Source of the DNA: Syngnathus acus
Taxonomy: Eukaryota; Chordata; Actinopteri; Syngnathiformes; Syngnathidae
DNA: 64,000 nucleotides
Assembly: GCF_901709675.1 (NCBI RefSeq)
Contig: NC_051096.1
Location: forward strand, 4,121,001-4,185,000
Reading direction: 5' to 3'
Translations under genes and position numbers: made by a program
In this document: positions 12,901 to 30,000 of the stretch, one piece after another
Position numbering within the stretch: position 1 is the stretch's first letter
How the letters are laid out: the number at the start of each line of letters is the position of its first letter
Notes under the pieces: generated by a model
Database searches by the model: none
Told to the model about the DNA's origin: nothing
Seen by the model: only the letters and a program-made list of their open reading frames with translations

Positions 12901-15662
12901 GGACTTGAGAAGCTCCAATGTAATTTAAGTGACAACATTGCTAATTGCAGAGTTAATTGCCTTCTTCAAAAATGATCAGTATTATTAATGTAATTAATAA
13001 TAAATGCATACTCACAGGTCTGCCAGGTTCGCCGCTTAACCCAACCTGACCCTGCAAATGAGAAAAAAAATAAAAATAAATAAATAAATAAACATATACG
13101 GTATATAGCAATGGAAACAAAACAGCCCAATGTTATATTGGAGCCGCATTCATAATGTAATCCTGCTACAAATGGAAAGCAGCAATCACCGTTTTCAATT
13201 TCCATCCCATAATGAATTAAGTAGAACACGGTAGCCACTATTTCACTTTAACGCCTCCTTATACTTCCACTCCATTACATTTCAGATGCTCTTTTTTTTT
13301 TTTTTTTTTTTTATGTTTCACAATGTTCTTCAACTGATTGATGTGTCAGCTATTCGGGTTACTTTGCAGATTGCTGTTATATATGGATATGAGCCGCTAT
13401 AAATCCGATAACCCAGCGAGCAAAAGTTTCAAACACCTTAACGAGCATCATTAAACGTACCGCCGCTAAATCAGATCGGTAGTTATAATCAAATCCTCCA
13501 ACAGGGAGACTTCTCCTATCATGACGACAAAATTATGAGTAATGGATTTTTATGAATGCAACAATAGTGGATAGCAACACTTGCCTTCGGGCCGGGGCTT
13601 CCCACTGGACCTCGGTCCCCCTTTGCCCCAATTAAACCCTGAAAAAAGGAAAGAAAATGCTAAAAAACATGCCTGGAGGTCAAAGTAAGGCTTGAATTCA
13701 CATTGAAATAATCACAAATATGATTCGACTTGACACAGTCATTAGGAAACAAACAGGAGATTTAAGATTCCAAAGAGGATTACCGGCAGAAAGCTCCAAA
13801 GACGGCGTGTGGATGTGATCATGTGACCATTTGGCATGTAAACTTCAGACTTTTCAGTAAAGACGTTATTTCTTATAAAATATTTGTGTAATTTTTTTAC
13901 GACATTTTTTTTACTACGGTCAACAACAAATACAACGACACATTAAAATATTTCACTGCAGTCATAAATGCAACTCATAATGTGCCTCCTCCCAAAAGAC
14001 TCTTAAAAGATGCAAACATTGCGTTTTTCTCACATCAATGCCGTTATCTCCCGGTGCGCCATCAGGACCTGGCTCTCCTGGTTCTCCCTTTTGCCCCTAC
14101 AAAAAGAACCCCACACACATGGCAAATTAAAATAAATGGAATTATAAATAAAATATTCATGATGGGAAAAAATGATGGCTTACTGGTGGACCTGGGGAAC
14201 CAGGTGGACCTTTGTCTCCCTGCAAAATATAAAAATCTGTGTTATGCATGTAAGTGTTAAGACGATCATATTGAACATTCAAGATGAGCTCATTTTTGGA
14301 ATTGCTGCTTTAATTTGCAGAACCTCTCCACTGCATTATATCTGAAATGTATCACATTACTGTGACACAAACCCCAGACTCCTTTCCACAGGTCTGCCAA
14401 GGGTCCCTTTCTCAAAGACACTTCTCTGCTAGGAAACAGAGCTCCTTTGTAGCACTAAATATTTGCATTTGCAGAGCCCTCTACTGGCTAAACTGGAGGA
14501 CTGCACTCGAGATTGGTATTTGCCCAGCACAATGATGGTCTTTGTGGCAATAAGCGCCGGTGGGCAAACGCAGGGGGGGATACTCACATCAATGCCGTCT
14601 GAGCCAGGAGTGCCAGAAGGGCCTGGTGGGCCTGCCTGGCCCTGAGGTCCAGGTGGACCTCTCTGAAAGTGAAGAAGAAAAGTACGGAAAATTGATTAGA
14701 AAAATATTTCATTCAAAGGAGCCAATAAAGAGCATTTTCTTCATTTCTAACAACTCAATGAAAAAAAAAAAAGCGGTTATATAAATAGCATTAAAAGTAC
14801 ACTTGGGTTATTTATTCTAAGTGTATATTGCAACAAAATGATATTAAAATGTCCAAAATAATAATTATATGATACACAAGATAAATACATACGAGAAGGT
14901 TCTGTGCCATTGATGGCATTTTGTAAACACACAAAAACAAGATGCAACCATTCCATATAGAAAAACACAATTATATTTTAAATATAATTATTATAATATT
15001 AGGACAGAAAGAGGAATGTGGGAAAAACAGCAACCTTTGGGCCCCCCACCCAGATGAGACTTTTAAAAATCCCAAAATCCGATTCTTCAGGTATTCAAAA
15101 ATAGAAAAAAGGAGCAAAATACATTTCCTTCCAATGCAACAACATCCAAGAGATTGCACGTAGGTGTCATTTTAAAGAAGGCCTTTCACACTTTGTAGTC
15201 AAAGTAAGTTTGGTTGTGTGCATGTTTGCCACTTAAGACTTCCATCCTCCATTTCCACAGAAAAAAATCTTCTTCGTTAGAAAAACGTACTTCTTGTGGA
15301 AAAACATCACCCAGGAAAACCCCAAATCCATCATGGTCTCTATTTAAAACCCCAGACAAGAAGCGAGTTCACACACGATAACAATCCAAAAGAAGAAAAG
15401 GCTCTTTCACTTTATGTCCACTGCTGAAAATCCATCAACTTTCTTTTCGACTCAAGATCAAGTGATGACTAAGCCTATCTCAAATATATCAGCATATCAT
15501 TTCAATTTATAACTCTCCCAACGACCTAATAAAAGCCGCCCCCGCCCTTCCTCGGAATAAAGTTCTTGCAGGTGTTCCCTGTCCACTTACCACTTGGGCC
15601 AGAACCAAGCAGAGTGTCTGCAGAACTACCCAGGACTTCAGCACCACCGACAGAGAAGCCAT
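6995..15662 (-). CDS. col9a2: Collagen IX alpha-2 chain, complete
   Basis: Thirty-two exons join in frame to 691 codons plus TAG; human COL9A2 is 689 residues with the same exon number. Exons, 5' to 3': 15662-15591, 14662-14588, 14219-14184, 14096-14034, 13638-13585, 13051-13016, 12545-12522, 12445-12392, 12311-12258, 11854-11804, 11729-11673, 11562-11509, 11198-11145, 11014-10961, 10522-10469, 10388-10335, 10217-10164, 10102-10049, 9962-9909, 9320-9276, 9208-9155, 9090-9037, 8975-8922, 8856-8785, 8540-8505, 8422-8378, 8300-8268, 8202-8056, 7993-7939, 7875-7687, 7618-7541, 7200-6995. Residues 1-23 are a signal peptide ending in LVLA. COL3 follows, then NC3 (about 157-178) with EEGSADF and CPLNC. 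COL2 runs to about 516, NC2 contains [16 protein letters not shown], then comes COL1, and NC1 has Cys664 and Cys669. Ser169 sits in the EGSAD context that carries chondroitin sulphate in alpha-2(IX). The chain trimerises with alpha-1 and alpha-3 on the surface of collagen II fibrils in cartilage. Three introns use GC donors. The start codon has no in-frame alternative upstream in the exon. Confidence 0.95.
9321..9908 (-). other. col9a2 intron 19
   Basis: This 588-bp intron holds a locally GC-rich stretch at about 9450-9600 with many CpGs. No exon is missing here: the neighbouring exons join in phase 0 with the Gly-X-Y repeat intact. A possible 3' splice site near 9709 leads to a reading frame without Gly repeats that soon stops. 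Confidence 0.6.
11019..11090. repeat. A-rich AAAT/AAAAT simple repeat
   Basis: The sequence is a run of AAAT and AAAAT units in the col9a2 intron between the exons at 11198-11145 and 11014-10961. It begins within 10 bp of the 11014 exon edge, so on the gene strand it forms a T-rich tract just before the acceptor. Confidence 0.8.
11973..11985. repeat. G13 homopolymer
   Basis: Thirteen consecutive G lie in the 403-bp col9a2 intron 11855-12257, preceded by another G5 run. This is a likely spot for sequencing or assembly length error. Confidence 0.8.
12546..13584 (-). other. col9a2 introns around the exon at 13016-13051
   Basis: Two introns (12546-13015 and 13052-13584) flank a 36-bp exon. They contain an AAAT microsatellite at 13063-13092 and a T20 run near 13291-13312. 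I see no further collagen exon; the COL3 repeat is continuous across both junctions. Confidence 0.6.
14663..15590 (-). other. col9a2 intron 1
   Basis: This 928-bp intron separates the signal-peptide exon from the first Gly-X-Y exon. It is AT-rich with no recognisable repeat. First introns of cartilage collagen genes often carry enhancers, but I cannot point to a specific site. Confidence 0.6.
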
Positions 15663-17434
15663 GGTCCTTCTCCCCTGACGGTCTCTCTCCCCGCTTCACC
15701 AAATCCTCTCGTCTTGCTTCCCTATTGCGTCCCAGGCCGGCACAGTGAGAGACTGGTGGGGTAAAAAAAAAAAATGCCTCGGAGAAGGTGTGCAGGGGTG
15801 GGGGTTGTGGCTATGTGCACATTCATGAAAAAAGGGAGGGGGGGCAGCAGGCATAGGTTTGAAGATCACATCCTCGGAAGAAGCAAGGAAACACATATTG
15901 CATTTGTTGCTGTGATTGGTTACTTCATGGATATTTTTTTTTTTTCAAAGCAAAGCAAGCAAATCCACAGGAACTGGAGTACAGTAAAACTACTCAGAAC
16001 TTTGGTCCAGTAAATTTTAAGAGGCGGGGAATACATCAGATCATGCAGGTAATAAATCTATTCTTCTATTCTAAAAAAGAACCTCAAGCATCAAGTGGTC
16101 ATTTTTAAAATATAGTTAGTCTTTTTTTGCAAAATAGCAAGATTACTCAGAACCCGTGCAAACAAATTGGAACGTCAAAATGACCTTATAGTGACCCCTA
16201 AAGTCGTTATGTGAAATAACACAAAGTTCTTTTAAGATCCACTAGAGAGCAGCAAAGTCAAAAGATTCCAGCTTGGTGCTGTTGAGGTCTTCAGAGCAGA
16301 CTGAGAAATAATTGCCCACATTATTAGAACCCATCAATCATCAGACAGTCAACTTTAAAAGTTTTAAAAGCTGCTTTGTGTTATCTTTCTTTTTTTTAAT
16401 ATAAAATACAGATCTTTATTTGGACATAATAGTGGTGAACTAATTGGAATAATTTGGCAGAATTGAGGACAATAAGGGAGGACAAGCAATAAATAGCATT
16501 GCATAATATAATAATATATATAAATATAAATAAACGGACAAGGCAATGAGTGACATCTGGATGAGGCCTAAATGACTGACATCTACAAAATTGTAGTTAT
16601 AAAAAAAGATGTGAAAATTACAGAATTAAAATGCTGTTTAATTGAGACAAAAAAAAAGTGCAGAAAAGATATCCTCATAAAACTTGGCCGGGCTTATATA
16701 CGGCACACGCTGAAGAATAACCGGATAAATATTAACCTCGAGTGTAGGTGGAAAGAGTCACGGCAAAGTGATAAAACAACCGGCCATTAGCAAATATGTC
16801 AGGCCCGAAAAGTAAACAATCAGTCAAGAGGCACAAAACGACATACGGATAAGGATATTTGTCCGTTTGCTATGAAATATTCATTAGGGGGTTTTCGTGC
16901 TTGCAATTCTGGTATGAAAATCACTTTGAGGGTTTTGTCTTCTTTGACATGGAAAATCAATGAGCGAATGAAAACACATGATTAGGTTGTCAGTCAAGCT
17001 GCTTGAAGGAGTCTAAGTACACTTCACTTGTTCGTGTAATTGTTTCCGTTGATACATATCATGTATGTATATTTCCATTTATCCTTTTTGGATTGTTCTT
17101 CTACGCTTCTTTTTTTTTTAAATTATGCATTTATATTTTTAGTGATGACACTTCAATCAAATTTAATTACAGTTGGGGTTATAAGGTCAGGTTTGGTAGA
17201 CGTGGGCAAAAAAACAACATGCAGACATTAAACAAAATGAAAAAACTGTTATCAGTCTCTTAGAATTTTTTTTTTTTTTTTTTTACAGAGATCAAATACT
17301 GATTTCACCCGGAGAGGGAGAGGAAAAAATACTTATGAGGTGGTCCGGCTGAAAGCCGCGGTTGTAAAAGCCTTAAGAGCTCCCCGTGTGAGGCTCATCA
17401 GTTTCAAGCACCGATCCAAATAAAAGTTTTATTC
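15663..17434. other. col9a2 5' flank and intergenic DNA
   Basis: The col9a2 5' UTR and promoter should lie in the first few hundred bases above 15662. That part is pyrimidine/purine-skewed and lacks an obvious TATA box. The rest is AT-rich with T-runs (for example about 17264-17284). Open frames are short and show no recognisable domain. Confidence 0.45.
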
Positions 17435-17670
17435 TACCGTATTTTCCGCACTATAAGGCGCACCTAAAAACCTCCAATTTTCTCAAAGCGTCTTATAATC
17501 AGGTGCGCCTTATATATGGACCAATATTGAGCCACTACAGCAGGCGTGTCCAAAGTCTGGCCTGCGGGCCAAATGTATATATCTTATATATGGACAAAGT
17601 TTTAAAATGGGCCATTCATTGAAGGTGCGCCTTATAATCCGGTGCGCCTTATAGTGCGGAAAATACGGTA
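17435..17670 (+). mobile_element. TA-flanked MITE, copy 1 (architecture A)
   Basis: The element is bounded by TA and begins CCGTATTTTCCGCACTATAA; it ends with the reverse complement of that sequence before TA. The interior repeats GTGCGCCTTATA units and includes a fragment GGCGTGTCCAAAGTCTGGCC followed by GCGGGCCAAA, which resembles the end of a hAT-type element. It has no transposase frame, so it is non-autonomous. TA flanks with long inverted repeats suggest the Tc1/mariner group, but I cannot assign a named family. Confidence 0.8.
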
Positions 17671-19421
17671 CATCAAAAATAATTCAGTTCTATTTAGAGG
17701 ACTTTTTTGAAGTAGATATCCTAGTATTAACTTCCAATTAAAGGTGAAACCTCATTTCCACTTTGACAAAATAGTCAGACTGTTGGATTTAAAAATAAAT
17801 AAGTCGATAACAATTAATGGACTTTGTTCAGACTACTTTGTGTCTTCCATTGCATTGAGTAAATAGTTAAGTGGCGAGTAAATTAGTCTAAAACGATTGA
17901 ATCGAATGCATATATTCAATCAAGACAGTTCAATCCAGAACCGAACCTTGACGTTAATGATTTGATCATTTTTCCCCTGAGGAAAAAATTTCTACACTTT
18001 GGATCCAGTCATGTGTCTTTCTGACAGGCGTAAGTTTTATTATTATTTCTTGGAATATGTTTTTAGTTTATCTGGCAAAAAATCATTCGACTAATGTGAA
18101 AATAATCACCCACGTATGTTTCGACAAAAGGTTTCGTCATCGTGTTGGCTGTTGATAAAATAGCACCAATCAGCGACGGCCATTTTGTTTGAAGACAAAT
18201 ATAAATAATCATTAAAACACATAAAAATCCATCTTTAGAGGTTTTTTTTTTTAGTCACATCAGGTCTCATGTGGAAATTCAAACCATACTTTCCAACACA
18301 TGAACTCACTCAACAACATATTGTCAACATATTGCGCAATCCTAACATATCAATCTCTCGCCTCGCTCGTTCCCATCTGGAGGATTTTCCTTCATTCCCC
18401 CTCGGGGTGTTTGTGCACGACAACACTTCAACACCTCAATTCGTTGGTGTTGCTACAAAATAGGCCTTGTCCAAGTCACTTTTGTCCTTCTCGAAACTGC
18501 CTGAACTCTTTCTCTCACCTTCCCGCTTTGTCTTTGGGTGACTTATCTCCGACCGTTCCCCTTCTGTGACTGCTGTCCGGCTTCATCCATCTCTTTATCT
18601 TCCAATTTTCATCCCGTGTCATTCCGCCCTCAATAACCCTTGGAGGTCTTACGCTCAACATTTGTCAGTGACACTTTGGACACACCTTTTCCTCTCGCTT
18701 GATTGAAAACCTCGGCGCTGGTGTTCCGTACCGCTGACGGCGTTAGACGCCATCACCTAAACGACGCAGGTGGCTTACTGCATCACCGACCAACTCTATG
18801 TGAATTTACCTCCAGGTTGTTGACATCTTTTATTCTGGCCCGTTTAATATATCAGCTGTTCATGGACTTTTTTTTTTTTTTTTTAAGAGTCAAGCGATGT
18901 GCACGCCTCCAATTTCCCTCTCGATATCAAACATACTTTGAAGTTTCCATTTTTAGCATTATTCTTCCCTATTGTCGAGTTTTATTAGCATTAGCTTCTA
19001 TTGTATCTAAATCTGCTTTGTCTTGCTTTTGCCATCAGGCTTTGCGATGATCATCCGCCGTCATCATTCATAACAGCTTCCTTCTCAGAACTGACGCTCG
19101 AGTACTAAAGCGGCAGCTGCTCTTTGTCAGCGTGGAATTGGGTCTCCTTTTTGTCCACATTTACATTTCATACAGAAACGACACATTCCATTCCACCTTC
19201 ATGTTCATGGCTCTTGTCCATGAAGATATTGTTCTCCTTTTACAGATTTATTTGACGCCTTTGTGGTAACTGTGATGAACTAAAGGTAACTAGCAACCGG
19301 CAGCTGCTTCCAATATGTCTCCAATCCATAAAATGTGTTGTATGATCTAATCCCAGTGCACAACAAGCAACGTGTCCCCTAATTATAAACAGCTTGCTGT
19401 AGTTTGAAATCACATATGAAG
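17671..19421. other. Intergenic DNA between MITE copies 1 and 2
   Basis: No gene is recognised. A T-rich run is at about 18869-18884. The longest open frame (about 115 codons, 18703-19050) shows no domain, no splice-consistent neighbours and low-complexity codon use. Confidence 0.5.
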
Positions 19422-19766
19422 TACCGTATTTTCCGGACTATAAGGCTCACTGGACTATAAGGCGCACCTTCAATGAATGGATTTCTAATCCAAATCAAAT
19501 CATTCTCCATTTTATCTTTTTTATTTCAACTTCAGACGCAACAAACTACTTTATAATCACAAAATAATCATCCATAGTCTTTTGGATTCATGATTCATAG
19601 TCTTCAGCGGGCCACTTATGATTGATTTCATGACACAATGCTTCGGGGCAGTTTAAATTTAGGAATTTGGTCCATATATAAGGCGCACCGGACTATAAGG
19701 CTCACTGTCGGCTTTTGAGAAAATTTTAGGTTTTTAGGTGCGCCTTATAGTCCAGAAAATACGGTA
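19422..19766 (-). mobile_element. TA-flanked MITE, copy 2 (architecture C)
   Basis: The terminal inverted repeats match the other copies but read CCGGACTATAA at the left end. The interior contains ATCCAAATCAAATCATTCTC and GCGGGCCACTTATGATTG, shared only with the copy at 38865-39247. No coding capacity is visible. Confidence 0.78.
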
Positions 19767-21542
19767 CATTAAAAGCTTTTATGGTCCCATTGGTCACCTG
19801 TAAGAAGAATGAAAACAGACATACTGAAGGGGCCCAAAATAATAATAGTGGTGAATGTAACAATGTTAATAATTCTGATTTCATCAAGAATCGGCATTAA
19901 ATATTCACACACACAGAAAGAAAATCCCAGAGCAGCAGTGTTTGTTTTGCATCCATGGTCTGTAATCATTAAGCATCACATTTCACTTACAATTAGGATT
20001 TGGATGGTTTCACTCGTGTCATCTAAACATACCTTGATTAAACCGTGAGGGGGGGGGGGTGAGTTTAGTTGCCCTGAAGGTTTGAAATGAGCAGCATTCG
20101 TAAAGTTCACACAAGGTCATGTTTATTAGTCGCACAAATTAGTGGAGCTTGGCTTTGTTTTTTTCAGAACTCCCCCCACTGGGCTCTCTGTTGTCTTACT
20201 GACTGAGTAAACCACGGCAATAAAATTCTTGTGATTATAAATATCATCAATCTGGAAATAGTCAGCTTGAGCGAAATACTTTTTTACAAGGTTTACAGTG
20301 TGACGTTAAATGTTGGCTTCCCACCACAGGACGGATATTCCCGACCACTTGACTAGAATAGCAGATGGGTTCGCTGTGAACATTTGTTTCTGTGAAAGTA
20401 ACTCTCTTTTTTTTTTTTTGTCTCCCGCCGGGATAGCCCACGTTGGATTTACGGTCACCGTACCAAACGTTTGTCAACTTCCCCGTTAGACACTGAGTGA
20501 GTAACAACACTTTAATTGGGCTTGCATCCACTCGTGGAATGCGTGAGAAAATCCAGACCATGTCCAGTGGGATGGACTGTGGTCATCCATGACCACGCGC
20601 AGTATTTCTCATCTTATCTTTAACATGTTTGAGTCCCATTTGCCTTTTATATTATTCCATGCATGCATAAAAAGCTCACATGTGGTTTCAAGCATGAATG
20701 AATATAAATTATCTCTGTGCGGGTGTTGTTTTGTTTTTCTTCAATCATTTTTGATGGGTATATTGAAGTTGCCAGATTTTTGTAGTTTTATGGATGACGA
20801 ACCATTTAAATTTGAAAAAGTGGATGCAGGTATTGCTCAACTCTAATTGGTTGAATTTTGGCACATATTATTTAATGAAGTGGCCCGGGTCATTAAGCAT
20901 TAACACAACAATGGCAGTGTGGAATGAGTGTTGACTGGAAATCCACTTCTGGAAACTTCCATGTTGTACCTTTGTCATATTATGTACAATTAGCATTCGC
21001 GAGAACCATAGCATGTTTGTTTGTTCTTCTTTGGGGAAACGCTAATGAAAGGATGCTAAAATGTTTGGCGGGCAACCATCAGTAACAAACACAAACACAG
21101 TTTCTCCAAGCTACTTTAGTTTTTTCAAGCAGGGAAAGCAAGAGTGGGAGGGGGCAACAAGTTGACAAAGTTCTGACTGGAGCTCTGCTGTTTCTTTTCC
21201 TACTTCTGTAAGCTGGACGAGTGGGTGAAAGTATCAGAGGACGGGTCACTGACCGAGTCTGAACGTTTGCAGCCAGGGAGACAGAAAGACTCCTCTTGAG
21301 ACTTTAAGAACTTTACTGGCAGGAATATAAGAAGAACTCTGATCTTGTCCATACCAGCACATGGACAGAAGCAACTATTGTTTGTTCTGGATGGATTGAA
21401 TAATTGCTTGTTATGTGGACCCCATCACGAGGAGAAGCAGGAACAAAGCAGAGAAGGGAAACATCTGGATGGAAGAGCAACCAGAAGAGGAGAGAAGAGT
21501 GAAGGAAACATGTGTGTTCTCTGAAGAAGACCCGATCCTGAG
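19767..21542. other. Angiopoietin 5' flank
   Basis: This is intergenic DNA followed by the probable promoter and 5' UTR of the angiopoietin gene. The last about 250 bp are purine-rich (GAGGAGAAG-type tracts at 21420-21520). G10 lies near 20049-20058. There is no TATA box that I would defend, and no conserved frame. Confidence 0.4.
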
Positions 21543-27024
<5,482 letters not shown>

Positions 27025-30000
27025 CTCTTCAGTTTATACCAGATTTCAACAAACATCAGCTCAATTGTTGCTCCTCAACTCACTTCAACATAGTTCCTTA
27101 GGCAACTCGATGGCATTTAAAACTTTACAAACAGCAAATTAAAGCATTCCTTTTCTTTCCTATCCTGGCTCTCATGAAATATTCATTTTTTGCTCATAAA
27201 ATCCCATTACACATTCTTACTCGGGCAATTTATGGTACAAATAAAACATTTGTTACAACATCTTAGGACAGTTAAAAAAGAATATAGTACGTGTATTTTC
27301 TGTCGAGCCGGACTCGGGATATCTTTATTTCCGTCAGTAGATATTTTTCCACAAGAAACATCTATTTGCCGATAATGTAAAAATATGTTCTGCCCGGTGA
27401 GTTCCTCTGTAAATTGCCTTCCTTTGTAAGGCTTCACCGAGCCCGTGAAGGACTCAAGCAGACTTAACTGTCTTTGATTTACTACTCTATTAGGTCGGAT
27501 GCTCAACACACTTGAATTGCTCCGAAGAATGCCGCGCTATTAAAATCGCCCGAGCATCGTCTTAATATACGATATGAGTGTAAATACACAAGAAAGTCAT
27601 GTCATAATATGTATGGAAAATAAATGCACCACATATCGTCGCAAGCAGATGTGTGAATTGTGAATAGTGTTAAAATCAAGTTGTTAGTTTATTAGAGTCT
27701 CCAAGGACTGGACAAGCTATATATAGATCACAATGGGGGGGCAAAGCTGCGAATGAATCCATCAAAGTGACTTTAATAAAGTCTAGATTCGGCCGACTGG
27801 CTCAACAGATCAAATAGTTGCGTTCTGGTCCAGTGAAGATCATCAATCGTTTCTTATGAGGTGCAACATTATTCATAATCAATATCACAATATAAATACT
27901 CAAAATATTCCACTTTAAGATGAAGAGCCACTAAGAAATTCGCTTGTGAGTAAATGCATGTACTGTTGCACCGTATGTTTATCGATGACTCTCTGTTGCA
28001 TGAGCAGTTTAGGCTTGACTGAGAAATGGTGCCGAGCTCTCATAAGTCTTTGTCTCTCCTCTTTTTCCTTCGCCGTCTTTGATTCATAACGGGTATTTTG
28101 GCCGACCGGGGCTCAACCCAGGTATGTGCTGGCAGGCGTGCAAAAGAGGAAGCGCTCGGGACTGATTTGTCCTAGTCATCTGTGCTACGTGGTTTACTGT
28201 GTCAGCATGCAGAGCATTTACCTATGGTCATCGAAAAAGCAATACGGGCCATATATCAGCCTGCCACTTCCAATACATCAGCTACTATTTCTTAGGCCTT
28301 TTTCTTTTCCCCAGACAAAAAGCATAACAGCACTTTACTATAGTGCTGAACAAAGCATGCAGGCATGTGATACCACTTGGGGGCGCTAGTGCACAGAGAA
28401 TCTATTTGGAGGACCACCACAAATCTGCATTTTCTTCTATTTTAACTTATAGGTGGTAAACAAAGAACAGCACATAAAATTACAATAATATAATTTTGGA
28501 AAGAATTAAAGTTGCTGATCAGGCATTAAATATTTACTGTTAGTTTGAAACAAAAGAAACATTGTAAGAGTGGTACAATGATGGTGTGGAATATATAAAA
28601 TGCTTATCAACAAAGAAATATAGTCTTGGATATGTATTATCTGCCAACAATTCTGCTGCCATAGTTGTTCGCTTAAACCGACAACCAAAACAGTTTAGCC
28701 TCACAGACTAAGTGGCGTGTAAAACCCAACCAGACATTGCGGTTTTCCCGAGATAACCAAATATAGCACACCTAGACAGCAGCAATTCTAGCGATTGATA
28801 ATGCGTACATGCAACCAAAACAAAAGATGTCACTGAAAATGTACTGCAATATATACTTATGAAAGATTTTTTTTTTTTTAAATAGATCTCCTTATTCTCC
28901 TCTTTCAACACAATCTCATGCCCTCATTAATAACAATACATATTTTTCTCCGAGCTTCATCGATATATAATCGAAGGAATACTTCTTAGTGTTAACACAG
29001 TGATTAGTATAATAAGATCAAAATATGTCAAAAGTGTGTTCTACAAAGAGAATGACATCATTAGAACCTAAGATTCTATCCAATGAGTGTACATCATCAT
29101 ATACGTCCAAGCAAACAATAAACCGAGGTAACCTGTCATCTCCGGAGATCCCAAACGTCTCATGAGCTGATCTCTAAAATGTCACGGCCTAAGGGTTCAA
29201 CTTGTTTCTGATGAGCAATTTTACTGGCGGAATCTGTCGAGGTTCAATGAGTGTGCTGCTGCCACTTGACGAGTGTATTTTGTGGCCCGTGAAAAGGACA
29301 CGTCAGGTTGTCTCGGTCAATCAAGCTTCCCGAGGTGCGTTTGAATGCACAAAGTTTATTTCCCAGCTTCTCTTTTTGTTTCTTAGCTTAACAAAATCCT
29401 TTCTGTGCCAACACTCCCGCCCCCCCCGCTGAAGGCATCCATTTGCCCTTTCTCAACAAAACCGGGCCCGAGGGGACCCGAGTGCAAGCAAACACACAAA
29501 CAAACAAACACTGGAAAGTAAAACACTAAGAACCATCGACGAGAAGCTTTTTTTTAATCTGTCTTCGGGCTACGCGGATGTGTGTTTGCCTGCGTGTGGG
29601 TGTTTGCCTTGCTTCCGTCGTCTGCCCGTGAAGGTAAAAGGTGTGCAGACTGAGACAATATGTGTCAGCGAGAGAGAGAGAAAGAGCGAGATGACTACTG
29701 AGGGAGAGTCGGTGGAAGTGAATGAAAAATTCATACGACTGCAGGTCCCAAAAGCCCTTCTGTCTTTGCCAGGAGTGCTCAGTTTCAAAGAGTCGGGCAG
29801 GAGCTTTGGGACTGTGCCAAAGAGATAGTAGGCACATGCATTCAAAAGGACGACGACCAGGGGATGTTCTTATCTTGGAATCGAGAGCGAACAGCACAAC
29901 AACATCAGTACTTAGTGTTCCAAAACAGCTTTGCAAGACTCCCATGATTCGCTTTCTCGTATATCTTTAGTCACTCCAAAAAAGTCATGCAAAATTAATA

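Noticed and set aside
17435-17670. Repeated GTGCGCCTTATA units resembling a CRISPR-like array
   Set aside because: Spacing is irregular, the units belong to transposon termini, and the genome is a vertebrate.
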